Positions 1-11,100 of a stretch of DNA of 64,000 nucleotides are shown one piece after another (within the stretch, counting starts at the first letter, position 1; each line of letters begins with the position of its first letter). Position numbers and translations under genes: made by a program. The DNA is from Bathymodiolus brooksi (taxonomy: Eukaryota > Mollusca > Bivalvia > Mytilida > Modiolidae): assembly GCA_963680875.1 (NCBI GenBank), contig OY804577.1, positions 105,039,906-105,103,905 of the forward strand, read 5' to 3'. Below the pieces are notes generated by a model. The model was not told the DNA's origin and did no database searches. It saw only the letters and a program-made list of their open reading frames with translations.

Positions 1-196
1 AATATTTTCAAAATGAAAAAATATTTGAATTTTATACCGGAATAGCCTGACCACATTTTAGGTTGTTTAACATGTGTTCCGGGTTCTTCCGAGTGTGATG
101 TCTAATTATACAAAACTGATCTAACTTTGAAAAAAAAAATAATTATAAAATCTTTAAAATCACAAACCAACTTTAACCAACCACGGACAGCCATAA

Positions 197-461
197 GGGG
201 TCGTCGTGACCGTGATCGTATGGTAGTCGGATAAACAACTACCTATGCAAACAGTACCTATCACCACTGATGTTATGAGGTTGAACCTCTTCCTGGAGAA
301 GTGCACTCGATACAACATTATATGATAAAGTTTGTCAGTGACTTGCGAAAGTCGGTGGTTTTCTCCAGCTACTCCGGGTTTCCTCTTCCAATAAAACTGA
401 CCGCCATGATATAACTGAAATAGTGTTGAAAGTGGCGTTAAACACGATAAACCAGACCAAT
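197..461 (+). mobile_element. SINE-A copy
   Basis: Starts GGGGTCGTCGTGACCGTGAT (tRNA-like head) and ends AGTGGCGTTAAACACGATAA. The whole element is collinear with the copy whose ends are defined at 35684-35936; the B-box region is degraded (GAGGTTGAACCTC). Confidence 0.7.
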
Positions 462-860
462 CATTTGACATTGAGTGTACCTGCGAAAGGCTATTTTAGG
501 AAAGGAAAATAAAGTAGATGTAAACGTTTTTATTACATCATATTATGAAAATCCTGAAATGGTGAAAACCTCTCCATGGCAAGCTGGATATTTGAGAACT
601 ATTTAAGACTGTAAAGTACATCCGTTCAATTTCAATACATTCAACAGTAAATCTCTCCGGTGTTAAATAAAATCCGGTTTCATGGGGAGATTCGGTGGTC
701 TCATAAATAATTCTGTTTAAATTTACGTTTCTTTAATCCTTCATAAAAATATATAGGTACAGTTGCATGTTTCTATTTGTCATAGTTGTTGTGCATATCT
801 TTATATTTTTGTATCACTCTGTAATAAAACCGTGTACATTTCTTGTCCATTCTACCTGTT
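457..860. other. No feature recognised
   Basis: AT-rich unique-looking sequence between SINE-A and family Y. Confidence 0.5.
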
Positions 861-2990
861 TAAGACGGCGTGTGTCTTATAAGAAGCGGGAACGGCTTAC
901 CCTTCGGGAGCACATTCGGTCATCCTCAGTTTTTGGTGGGGTCCGTGTTGCTCATGGTTTTAGTTTTCTATGTTGTGTTGTGATTTTGTGTTTTGCTTGT
1001 CTTCGTCCTGTGTCTTGTCTACCCCACGTTGACAGTGTATCTGGATTGTTTGTCTTCGTCCTGTGTCTTGTGTACTCCACGTTGACAGTGTCTCTAGAGT
1101 GTTTGTCTTCGTCCTGTGTCTTGTGTACCCCACGTTGACAGTGTCTCTGGATTGTCTTCGTCCTCTGTCTTGTGCACCCCACGTTGACAGTGTCTCTGGA
1201 TTGTCTTCGTCCTATGTCTTGTGTACCCCACGTTGACAGTGTCTCTGGATTGTCTTCGTCCTGTGTCTTGTGTACCCCACGTTGACAGTGTGTCTGGATT
1301 GTTTGTCTTCGTCCTGTGTCTTGTGTACCCCACGTTGACAGTGTCTCTGGATTGTTTGTCTTCGTCCTCTGTCTTGTGCACCCCACGTTGACAGTGTCTC
1401 TGGATTGTCTTCGTCCTGTGTCTTGTGTACCCCACGTTGACAGTGTCTCTGGATTGTCTTCGTCCTGTGTCTTGTGTACCCCACGTTGACAGTGTGTCTG
1501 GATTGTTTGTCTTCGTCCTGTGTCTTGTGTACCCCACGTTGACATTGTCTCTAGATTGTTTGTCTTCGTCCTGTGTCTTGTGTACCCCACGTTGACAGTG
1601 TCTCTGGATTGTTTGTCTTCCTCCTGTGTCCTGTGTACTCCACGTTGACAGTATCTCTGGATTGTCTTCGTCCTGTGTCTTGTGTACCCCACGTTTACAG
1701 TGTCTCTGGATTGTCTTCGTCCTGTGTCTTGTGTACCCCACGTTGACAGTGTCTCTGTATTGTCTTCGTCCTCTGGCTTGTGTACCTCACGTTGACAGTG
1801 TCTCTAGATTGTTTGTCTTCGTCCTGTGTCTTGTGTACCCCACGTTGACAGTGTCTCTGGATTGTCTTCGTCCTGTGTCTTGTGTACCCCACGTTGACAG
1901 TGTCTCTGGATTGTTTGTCTTCGTCCTGTGTCTTGTGTACCCCACGTTGACAGTGTCTCTGGATTTTTTGTCTTCGTCCTGTGTCTTGTGTACCCCACGT
2001 TGACAGTGTCTCTAGATTATTTGTCTTCGTCCTGTGTCTTCTGTACCCCACGTTGAGAGTATCTCTGGATTGTCTTCGTCCTGTGTCTTGTGTACCCCAC
2101 GTTGAGAGTGTCTCTGGATTGTCTTCGTCCTGTGTCTTGTGTACCCCACGTTGACAGTGTCTCTGGATTGTTTGTCTTCATCCTGTGTCTTGTGTACCCC
2201 ACGTTGACAGTGTCTCTGTATTGTCTTCGTCCTGTGTCTTGTGTACCCCACGTTGACACTGTCTCTTGATTGTTTGTCTTCGTCCTGTGCCTTGTGTACC
2301 CCACGTTGACAGTGTCTCTAGATTGTTTGTCTTCGTCCTGTGTCTTGTGTACCCCACGTTGACAGTGTCTCTGGATTGTTTGTCTTCGTCCTGTGTCTTG
2401 TGAACCCCACGTTAACAGTGTCTCTGGATTGTCTTCGTCCTGTGTCTTGTGTACCCCACGTTGACAGTGTCTCTGGATTGTCTTCGTCCTGTGTCTTGTG
2501 TACCCCACGTTGACAGTGTCTCTAGATTGTTTGTCTTCGTCCTGTGTCTTGTGTACCCCACGTTGACAGTGTCTCTGGATTGTTTGTCTTCGTCCTGTGT
2601 CTTGTGTACCCCACGTTGACAGTGTCTGGATTGTTTGTCTTCGTCCTGTGTCTTGTGTATCCCACGTTGACAGTGTCTCTAGATTGTTTGTCTTCGTCCT
2701 GTGTCTTGTGTACCCCACGTTGACAGTGTCTCTGGATTGTCTTCGTCCTGTGTCTTGTGTACCCCACGTTGACAGTTTCTCTGGATTGTTTGTCTTCGTC
2801 CTGTGTCTTGTGTATCCCACGTTGACAGTGTCTCTAGATTGTTTGTCTTCGTCCTGTGTCTTGTGTACCCCACGTTGACAGTGTCTCTGGATTGTCTTCG
2901 TCCTGTGTCTTGTGTACCCCACGTTGACAGTTTCTCTGGATTGTCCATTCTGTATTGCCCTTTCAGTTTTCTCTAACGTTGATCCACAGA
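860..2990 (+). mobile_element. Family Y element with an internal minisatellite
   Basis: The left flank (CTTCGGGAGCACATTCGGTC, GTTTTTGGTGGGGTCCGTGT) and right flank (ATTGCCCTTTCAGTTTTCTC) match the compact copy at 34885-35100, which contains just one copy of the segment that here is repeated about 40 times. Confidence 0.65.
985..2946. repeat. 49/53-bp minisatellite array (about 38-40 units)
   Basis: The unit is TGTCTTCGTCCTGTGTCTTG, TGTACCCCACGTTGACAGTG, TCTCTGGAT, with an optional extra TTTG, giving two length classes of 49 and 53 bp in mixed order. Units differ by scattered single bases. The minus strand lacks stop codons in most of the array in all three frames, which creates long but artificial reading frames. 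Confidence 0.9.
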
Positions 2991-2999
2991 ATCTAAACA

Positions 3000-3480
3000 T
3001 CCTGCAGTTAAAATGATGTTTATCTGTGCAATACGTCATCAGTGTTGCCAGTTTTAAGGTCAACATTCTTTGACAATCTTGCGATGTAAGCTTAAATAAC
3101 ATCAAGTTTATCTTAATAAATCAATTTGTTTATTATTAAACAATAAAATATGTTTAACGTAACTAATTCCTTTCGTTTTCCATTTGTAAACTTTCCATTG
3201 AATTGAAGCCACATTCTACCAGCACCTGCATACGGAGTTTATCTCAACTGCTATGATTTTCTGTGACATGCGCATGTGCATCCATTCTGCATTTTCTAGA
3301 TAGAGATATTTGCTAACAAGAAACTACTACTACAGTTGTTCTTGACAAATTCGAAAGTTTAGCTGTCCCCATAAAAAATTGACTTATCGGTACGTAATGT
3401 TTGTATCACATGCAACTCTCATCTTCGAGGATTATTTTAAGCTTCATCCGGGCTTTAAAATAGGGCAGGTGTCGTATATG
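3000..3480. other. No feature recognised
   Basis: AT-rich sequence between the minisatellite-bearing element and repeat W. Confidence 0.5.
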
Positions 3481-3483
3481 AAA

Positions 3484-3760
3484 AATAAGGGTAATAACAC
3501 AATTACCGAACTTCGAACAATCTTCCAAAGGGAAAGTCAAAACTCATAAGTATATAAACAGACAAAATCAGTCAACAACCGGAAAACTGTGAAAACTGTA
3601 ATGACCCTGACTTGGTACAGGCATTTCTAAAGAAATGGTGAGTTGAATCAGATTTTAAAGTGCCAAACCTCCCGCTTTCATTACGGCTCAAAGGTTCCGG
3701 CTGTCACTATAACAGTATTTATAACAATATTGGAACAAAACAGGTAAAATAGTTGTCAAA
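3484..3760 (+). mobile_element. Family W repeat, copy 1
   Basis: ATAAGGGTAATAACACAATT, ACCGAACTTCGAACAATCTT, CAAAGGGAAAGTCAAAACTC, CCTGACTTGGTACAGGCATT. The first 150 bases recur at 6099. Similar sequence is common in bivalve genomes as I recall. Confidence 0.55.
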
Positions 3761-3924
3761 GCAGTACCAAATTCAGTGAGGAGGGTGGAACATCTATCGT
3801 GAACCATCTCCATCAACAACCCCGAGTCACCTGAAGTAATTTAACTACGAAAGTAAATGTCAAAAACACTTTTACGTCACATATTGATAAAAAAAAAATT
3901 GACATTTTGTTGACTTCCTTATCT

Positions 3925-4666
3925 TTATACATTTTCACTATATGAAAATCCATCGTTTATTATCGTCTCTGCAGAGACGGAATATATTTCGACAAGATCT
4001 TGGTATCGGAATATAAACTTTTTAAGTGATCGAATAAGGCGAATCTTTGTATAACCCTGGTCCAGTAGCCTGTTTCTCAGATAAAGATGACGTTTCAGGA
4101 AATCAGAATAATTGCTACTGGCCCTTGCATAGCGAATCAATTGCGAGATGTAAACACCATTATGCAGGAGAAGCTGGTATATTGCTGCACATATTTGGAA
4201 AATTTATGATTTTAAAATTGAAGTCGTCCCGTTTATCATAAATTTTAGTACTGAGTTGACCACTGTCGTCAAATTCGAGGTGTAAGTCCAAAAATGATGC
4301 GGACGAAGCTGTATCTGTGGTCTCTTTAACTTCCAGCTCTGGAGGATATATCAATGGAAGAAATTCTGCAAATCTAGAATTATTGATAGATAAAACGTCA
4401 TCAATATACCTGTATATGAAATTAAAGGCTCTAGCCTCATGAATCTTCTTATCTTTTACAAGATTTTGAAGAAACTCCGACTCATATGAGTATAAAAATA
4501 AATCGGCTAGAAGAGGGGCACAATTCGTACCCATTGGTATGTCGACTACCTGCTGAAACAGTGTCCCTCCAAAGGAGACAAATATGTTATCGATGAGGAA
4601 CTCCAGGATACTGATCACTTGTAATAGAGGTCCACTCGACGCAACCATACTCATTCTCTGTGTCAC
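3925..4666 (-). pseudogene. Reverse-transcriptase relic 1 (probably Penelope-like)
   Basis: Read on the minus strand, the larger part (4666 down to 4160) contains VDIPMGTNCAPLLADLFLYS, then FIYRYIDDVLSINN with the catalytic Y-I-D-D, then YDKRDDFNFKIINFPNMCSN. The family sequence continues in another frame (4140 to 3925: LIRYARASSNYSDFLKR). A single extra A near 4162 accounts for the frame shift. This RT type is abundant in marine invertebrates and I take it to be Penelope-like, but the class is from memory of motif style. The N-terminal RT motifs and any endonuclease are absent. Confidence 0.7.
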
Positions 4667-4679
4667 TTGTATTGTCTAC

Positions 4680-4770
4680 TTGTAGATTAGATTAGATTAA
4701 ACGTATTTTATTGTTAACTATATAACATTTGGATCGGACACAAGTTATTCCAACTTTCAAAGGTCCTCTC
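4680..4770 (-). mobile_element. Possible 3' end of a non-LTR retrotransposon with (TAATC)n tail
   Basis: TAGATTAGATTAGATTA followed by AACGTATTTTATTG looks like a simple 5-bp microsatellite tail and AATAAA-type end read on the minus strand. No coding sequence is attached. Confidence 0.35.
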
Positions 4771-5121
4771 CACACTCTACTTGTATCTGGATGGTGAAGT
4801 TTTAGTGTTGTGTATTCATATTATATAAATTGTTAGTATTTCACTAAGGATTTGTTTTACTGTCGCGTTCCCACCAGAGACCACCGATGAAAAGTGTCAA
4901 ATATTGATCCGAAACTGATATATACAAATAGCTTATGTCAAACAACTATCTAGTTATGACAAAATATCTGTCTAAATACACAAATCATGTCTCTTAGCAT
5001 GAATCAGCCATCACCGCCATCATTATCTTGTGTTACAGTGTTCTATGATGGATATCGCTATCAAATGTAAGGAGAAACCATTTATCTATGTTTTCCCCAG
5101 AGCAAGATTATTTCACCCGTG

Positions 5122-5319
5122 TTTATATCGTGGCGGTCAGTTTTATTGGTGGAGGAAACCCGAGTACCCGGGGGAAATCACCGAACTTTATCACAAAATG
5201 TTGTATCGAGTACACCTCGCCTGGGTGTGATTCGAACTCACAACGTTGGTTGTAATAGGCACTGATTGCATAGTTAGTTATAAATCCAACTACCATACGA
5301 TCACGACCACGATGGCCCC
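5122..5319 (-). mobile_element. SINE-A copy, 3'-truncated with internal deletion
   Basis: Complement of the SINE-A head with the GTTCGAATC-type B box, ending at the GGCC-rich 5' end (5319). About 20 bases around the conserved CCTGCCGCAAGTCACTGAC block are missing. Confidence 0.65.
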
Positions 5320-5384
5320 TGAAAAATAAAAATCAAAAATTAAATGGTCGTTCTTTAATCGTATTTGTCGAATGTATATATACA

Positions 5385-5526
5385 ATATACGTACATTGTT
5401 GGTAAATATAAAATTTATTTGTACGAGCTTTAGGAACAGGCAGAATAGCGAGCCATGGGCGAGCTTTTCAGGCCTGTTTCGCAGCGAGTACAAATGAATT
5501 TTATATTTAACGACAATGTACGTATA
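5385..5526. mobile_element. Foldback MITE (about 38-bp inverted repeats)
   Basis: ATACGTACATTGTTGGTAAA ... at the left is mirrored by TTTAACGACAATGTACGTAT at the right, continuing through TATAAAATTTATTTGTAC and GTACAAATGAATTTTATA. The short centre holds GAGCTTTTCAGGC. Confidence 0.65.
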
Positions 5527-5711
5527 TTGTGTTTATCCTGCAATGTCAAAAAAGTCGGAAAACTTGTCAGATTTAAACAAAAAGGACAGAAACAAGCGTC
5601 ATTCCTCGCCTTTCATAAATGTTGTCAATGGTGTCTTCTTCGTGGTCCGCGTTACATTAGTACCAGTTTCATACTTGTCTGCGCCCTCCGCTGTACATAG
5701 CTACAGGGTAC

Positions 5712-5800
5712 CAGGAAAGTTTATTCGCAGGCTGAAAAGCTTATTCGTAGGCTGAAAAGTTTATTCGTCTAGTACGAATAAAGCAAAAATTTATTCGTAT
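5712..5800. repeat. Short imperfect tandem repeat
   Basis: AAGTTTATTCGCAGGCTGAA, AAGCTTATTCGTAGGCTGAA, AAGTTTATTCGTCTAG: about three units of 20 bp, then TTATTCGTATAG. Confidence 0.5.
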
Positions 5801-6098
5801 AGCATATTTGTACAGCAAATGTACTGATTTCAGGATAAATTATTGTATTGGCTGATATTATTCACACTGCTGTTTTTTATTTGTTTGTCAAACACATTGA
5901 ATGTGGCTGTACTATAAATTATGCTATGTTGATAACGTTATAGCCATTAGCATAGTTATTTATATACTTTTCCGATTTATTTCCACTCTCTTTAATGTCA
6001 CGTGTTACTTTTGTCACCCGTCGACTAGAACCAGTTCTCGGACAGACCACGTGCTAATTTCGGCCTTTCTAGATGAATGAACTATAAACATATAAATA

Positions 6099-6235
6099 AG
6101 GGTAATAAAAAAACTACCGAACTCCGAACAATCTTACAAAGGGAAAGTCAAAACTCATAAGTATATAAACAGACAAAATCAGTCAACAACCGGAAAACTG
6201 TGAAAACCGTAATGACCCTGACTTGGTACATATAA
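6099..6235 (+). mobile_element. Family W repeat, copy 2
   Basis: ATAAGGGTAATAAAAAAACT, GGAAAGTCAAAACTCATAAG, CAGTCAACAACCGGAAAACT, CCCTGACTTGGTACAT; over 90 percent like copy 1 by eye, then it stops abruptly. Confidence 0.55.
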
Positions 6236-6462
6236 AACACACCACGCCATTTTTCTGTCACTTTTGGTAAACAAATTTTTGTGTAGTTATGTATTTATTT
6301 ATTTATTTATTTGTTTGTCGTAGTTGTATTTATTTATCCACTTATGGGAGTTTTAACTATATAAACATGATAAATTGCCCCACGTCGTGCTTCTTTCTGT
6401 ACGACTGTGGGTTATGATAAAATATTTAAAACAATCGCTTTAAAAAATGTTAAATGAGTAGT

Positions 6463-6573
6463 CGCGGAAACCCACCGACCTGCCGCAAGTCACTGAGAAA
6501 CGTTATCACATAATGTTGTATCGAGTACACCTCGCGATGAACCGGGTTCGAACTTTAGTGGTGATTGGCCCCT
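6463..6573 (-). mobile_element. SINE-A fragment
   Basis: Contains CCACCGACCTGCCGCAAGTC, the central block CATAATGTTGTATCGAGTAC and a GGTTCGAA remnant. Both ends are missing. Confidence 0.55.
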
Positions 6574-6574
6574 A

Positions 6575-6840
6575 AATATGCAAAGGAAAAGACGAAAAGA
6601 CATACAATGGTTCACAAACCACTGCACAGAAAAATAAACACTGGGCAAGACGAACTCCACTTGAAACCGGAAATAACCTCAGGTGTTTTGCGAGAGTAAA
6701 TAGTTTATGTTCCATTTGCGGCACTCGTTGTGTTACTGTTGAATGACACAAAGAAAACTTTGAAGATACCAAAAGGGTAATCAGAAGTCTTAAATAGAAG
6801 AACAGACAACACAGTGGTCAAAAGAAAAGGACAAACAATG
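6575..6840 (-). mobile_element. Family Y copy
   Basis: On the minus strand it reads TTTGTCCTTTTCTTTTGACC, CTTCTGATTACCCTTTTGGT and ATCTTCAAAG, matching other Y copies at 12115, 13510 and 39690. Confidence 0.5.
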
Positions 6841-6990
6841 GAAATTTCACTAAATAATTCTAAACTTGGTGACTTTTTTAATCCATTTATCTCATTGAGT
6901 TTGAAACAAATAAAGAATACCACAGATTCAGCTTGGTGTGTGTTATACCTTGACTTACACAATGATCCACAAATCACTACACATAAAAAT
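6835..6990 (+). pseudogene. Reverse-transcriptase relic 2 (fragment)
   Basis: The frame reads EISLNNSKLGDFFNPFISLS and then NTTDSAWCVLYLDLH. It matches the segment after YIDD in relic 1 and relic 3 (SINNSRFAEFLPLIYPPELE ... SFLDLH). The Y-I-D-D itself and everything on either side are missing, so it is a dead fragment. Confidence 0.55.
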
Positions 6991-7939
6991 TACGATTGAA
7001 CAACTGATATGGAAATAGTGTTGGATACAAGCATAAGTAAATAAATACAAATAGCATAAAAACAATAAAGATGACGTATTATGGTATGTTTTGACAACTG
7101 CTTATGAAATACGTGATGGTTGTTTACTTTTGAGAGTAGAATTGATGGCATCATAATTTCAAAACACGGAAAACACTTTATTGAAACAACACTTTAAATT
7201 TAGACCGAATTACATCCATTTAGCTTCATCTGATTGTTTTGTGCCCCAGTTGGTGTTTAATATTTTTCACAGTGAACTCATTCGGGAAAGCGTTTGCGCA
7301 TGTGTGAAATTGTTTGTTTGTTGATGAAGAAAATGTGCACATGTGCACAAATCGAATCGTGGAAGAACAAAAACATTGACGGATTCTACACGAAAACGAT
7401 ACAAAAAGGAGGATTCAGCAAGCTTTGTGTAAAAATTAGAAAAAAATGTTATACCGACCTACTTCATTTTTCAACACGTAAGCATAATTTAGTATCTTTT
7501 TTCGGCCGAATCGTATTTTGACAGTAGAATTGCATCGTAGTTTTTTTATATATTCTTTTTTTCAGGAGAAAACGCTAGTTGGTATCTCTTTTAAATTAGA
7601 AACTAAAATAATGAACTTCATGTCTGTTTTTTTCTGAAAAAAAAATATAATCAAGTCAACTCAAGTGTTGTCAATAATATGCAATACAATTTGTTTACAA
7701 TTTTCCCTTTATCGGGCCCCTTTGCATAGTTTGGGTTTGTTTTTATTGATTTCATCACGTATTTCCGATTTTAAGTGTCATTCTTACTAAATACCATTAT
7801 ATAATATTAACTGTGTTTCGTAAAAAAGAATGACCTACGTAAATATAAATACCTTGTCTTAGGAAGGAACATATCTTATTTTGTAAAAAGAAATCTAGAG
7901 ATCTTGTAAAAAAAAAACATGAAATCAAGGTCCCTCTAG

Positions 7940-8975
7940 TCTCCTCATGCAATAGCTTTAAAACTTTTGACTTCTCTATCCAATACAAAACAATCCCCTA
8001 CTCAAGACCAAAAGACAAATTAAAAGACTTAGTTCAATTGTGTTTCATTAAAATGTGTGGCCAACGTCGATACAAATATCTTGTTTTGGGAAGAGACACA
8101 TCTTATTTAAAAAAAAGAACACTGATTCTACCAAAATGCTCGTGTTTTTGATTGACAACATATTGGTGGACGTGTTTTTCAAGAGACGGGTGGCATTCTA
8201 ATAGGTACCAACTGTGCTTCTCTTGTCGGCTTGTTCCTTTATTTGAATGAGGCAGACTTAATACAAGGAATTCTCAAGAAAAATTAAAAGAAGCTAGCCC
8301 GATCCACCAATTTCACTTTCCGGTATATAGATGATGTCCTTTCACTCAATAATACTACATTTGGTGATTACGTTAATCGCATCTATTCAATTGAGTTTGA
8401 ACTATGATACCACGGATACAGCTAGGTCTGCTTCATACCTTGACCTAAATCTCGCAATCGGCTGTAAGGGCCGGTTATGAACGACACTTAACAACAAAAG
8501 AGATTATTTCAATTTTCCCATTGTGAACTGTCCATTTATAAGTAGCAACATTCAAGCATCAACTTGATATGAAGCATGTATCTCTCAACTGATACGATAT
8601 GTCGGAGCTTGTGGTTCCTATCTTGCTTTCCTTGCTTGCTACTTGCTATTAACCAAGGGTTATTAATGGTTAAGTTGAAGTCATCAACTATAACTTTTTA
8701 CAGTCGACATCATGATCTGCTTAAACGCTATAGCTTTTCGATAAAAAGGATTACTTCCCATCTTGAACTTTCCATTTATCGGTAGCAGCATTCCAACAGC
8801 ATCTGCATATGGAGTATATATCTCTAAGTTGATACGATATTCCAGAGCTTGTGCTCCTATCATGATTCCCTTGATAGAGGGTTGCTGCTAACAAGGAAGC
8901 TGTTGAACCAAGGGTGTCTAGTAGATAAGTTGAAGTCATCGCGTCCCACGTCTTACGGTTGACATCTTGACTTCT
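7940..8975 (+). pseudogene. Reverse-transcriptase relic 3 (probably Penelope-like), decayed
   Basis: An open stretch at 7954-8125 gives KTFDFSIQYKTIPYSRPKDK and RRYKYLVLGRDTSY, the RT region ahead of the palm. FRYIDDVLSLNN is at 8318-8353. Later parts give VNCPFIS and FYSRHHDLLKRY. Several stops and frameshifts separate these pieces. The C-terminal segment is present twice in tandem (8505-8740 and 8750-8975; the second contains SAYGVYISKLIRYSRAC). Confidence 0.7.
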
Positions 8976-8984
8976 GTTTTATTG

Positions 8985-9062
8985 GATCATTGTTTGTCTT
9001 CTTTTCGATGCACGGCTTTTGATTACCCCTTTGGTTTCTTCAAACTTGTCTTACCAGACATG
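8985..9062 (+). mobile_element. Family Y 3' fragment
   Basis: TTGTTTGTCTTCTTTTCGAT and GATTACCCCTTTGGTTTCTTC match the 3' part of family Y. A run of about 17 C bases follows at 9065. Confidence 0.4.
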
Positions 9063-9064
9063 AC

Positions 9065-9080
9065 CCCCCCCCCCCCCCCC
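9065..9080. repeat. Poly-C run
   Basis: About 17 consecutive C bases next to a family Y end. A likely slippage or assembly-error site. Confidence 0.8.
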
Positions 9081-9084
9081 GTGG

Positions 9085-10850
9085 TGTTGTTAGATGGTAG
9101 AGTATCGCTACAAAATAAGAAAAGATAACAACAAACATATATCTTTAATTACAAGTAGATTGACATTTTGTAACTGTGTCTGACTTTATACCAAAGTTCC
9201 CACATCAGCATACTCATTTCTCCCAGCATGCTACGGAGTCTCACCTATGGGTATTGTCGTCATCCCTGCAAGAAAGCATTGTTAAATCAGCAATATCTCG
9301 GCACCAAGAATTGTGAAGAAAATGTGTGAATGGTCTCTTGTTGAACTACTTCTCTCTAGCTAAGCCCCCCTTGACATGTCAACAGCTTATATTATTACCG
9401 CTACTGTTATTAAATTTCGCCTTAGTATGGCCTTAATAATAATAAAAAGTATTCTCTTATAAGCAGCAAATCGGCTTTGAAAAAATTGAATATGATATGC
9501 ATACCGTTGTAAGTCGGTTTTAAGCACATGCTATATAATCAATCGATGAAAATCAAAACTGGTGTACAATGTATTTTATAGAGGAAGAATGTATGGATTT
9601 TATGAGTATGATAGGCACGCATGCATGTTTTAGTGCTAGTGGAGACGCGAAAGTTAGTCACAGGGTTTATGACCCCATCGACTACATGGAATATTCGTCG
9701 TAGATGGGACCATGGTGAAAGTCCCTTGAAGCTCCCGATGTTTGAAGAATTATAGCATTTAGTAATATTCCGATTAATGGAATGCTGTATAATAATATTC
9801 TCTTCAAATTTAAGGGAACATACTCCCTGAACGCACATGGCGAGGTGTGTCCGATGCAACATTATGTGATAAAGTTTGTCAGTGGCTAGCGACAGCTCGG
9901 TGGTTTTCTCTTGGTACTCCAGTTTCATCCACCAATAAAACTGACCTGCGCGGTATAGCTGAAATATTGTTGAAAGTGGCGTTAAACATCATAACTCTAT
10001 AGCAAACCCTACCTACACTCTCAGAACATTACCTCTAAATCCGTGCGTGCATGGTATATAGTTTCTCGTCTCTATATGGGTTCTACTATTTTGTTGTGTT
10101 AAATTGGTGGCTGTGTGAATTTATGTTATTTTAATAAATGCCATGGTTTTCTGTCCTTTTTATGATCTACGATTAATTACCTAAAATTACATATTTATGC
10201 TTCAAGTGTCAAAATCAATTTAAAAGTATTTCTTAGAAACAAGAAAAAAATCATGTTCGTCGGATATCATAAAAAAGAAAACATCAATTATTTAACAAAT
10301 AATTATAAACATACCTCACAACTCACAAGTTCACATGACAATATACGTCACATGTTTCTCAGGATAAGGTACATACATATCTCGTCGACATGTTAGCCTT
10401 AGTTTTTGTGTGACTTCGTATTAATTACCAAATAAAACATCATTATAGTTCTCCAATCAAATCATTTACAAGTAATATATAAAAGCATTTAAGGTAATGA
10501 TATGATACGTAACATAATGCCTCGGGCCCCTACATGACGAGTGCAGTGATTGATAGTGGTTGACAGCCATCTTATGGATCCTATACGATTCCCTGTTCAA
10601 ATTTGCCTTAGGCCACTTTACCAGTCTATATCAGAAGAAAAATATAAAGCCGGTCAACGCTTCATAATCTTTTATTAATATTATCTCATTCCATCACCTA
10701 TTTTTTTTTAACCAAAGATGAAATGGATGTGCAAGTAATTTATTCACAAGTGAAAGATACAAGCTTCTAAAAAACCGATTCGGACTTATTATAAACGTTC
10801 CGCTTTGATACACACCTGGATTAATTTAAGCACGTGTTATCAGGTGAAAA
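9085..10850. other. AT-rich intergenic DNA upstream of the SRCR gene
   Basis: Apart from SINE-A at 9835-9996 I see no gene, array or inverted repeat here. Some of the last kilobase may be promoter. Confidence 0.5.
9835..9996 (+). mobile_element. SINE-A 3' part
   Basis: Runs from CATGGCGAGGTGT through AAGTTTGTCAGTGGC to GTGGCGTTAAACATCATAA. The tRNA-like head is missing, as in typical 5' truncation. Confidence 0.65.
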
Positions 10851-10853
10851 TCA

Positions 10854-10860
10854 TATATAA
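10854..10860 (+). promoter_or_regulatory. Possible TATA box of the SRCR gene
   Basis: TATATAA lies about 145 bases upstream of the proposed start codon. In DNA this AT-rich such a motif occurs often by chance, so this is only a candidate. No initiator or other promoter element was recognised. Confidence 0.2.
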
Positions 10861-11003
10861 CAATACCTGTGGTCATTTATAAGTTGTATGTTAAAAATTG
10901 TTGATTTCTTAAGATGTGAGGATACTTTAGTGATTATTGACTAATGATTATGGGAAGATACCAATTATAAATTGTCAGATTACTGAATACGAAATTGACA
11001 AAT

Positions 11004-11100
11004 ATGGATTACTCATTCAAGTTGCTATTAATACAATTATTTCCTGTGATATTATGGACAGTTATCGTGCATTTCGCGCATGCAAAAAATTCTTCACTAG
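11004..11100 (+). CDS. SRCR gene exon 1: signal peptide
   Basis: The ATG has A at -3 and G at +4. It opens a 32-codon exon starting [13 protein letters not shown], with a hydrophobic core (residues 7-24) and a likely signal-peptidase site after A-H-A (25-27), followed by KNSSLG, which contains an N-glycosylation sequon. The exon ends in a consensus donor, CTAG|GTAAGT, in phase 1. The first SRCR exon at 40834 is entered in phase 1 and begins directly with domain sequence, so the two fit together. No other exon in between was recognised. The alternative is that this exon belongs to another gene. Confidence 0.7.
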
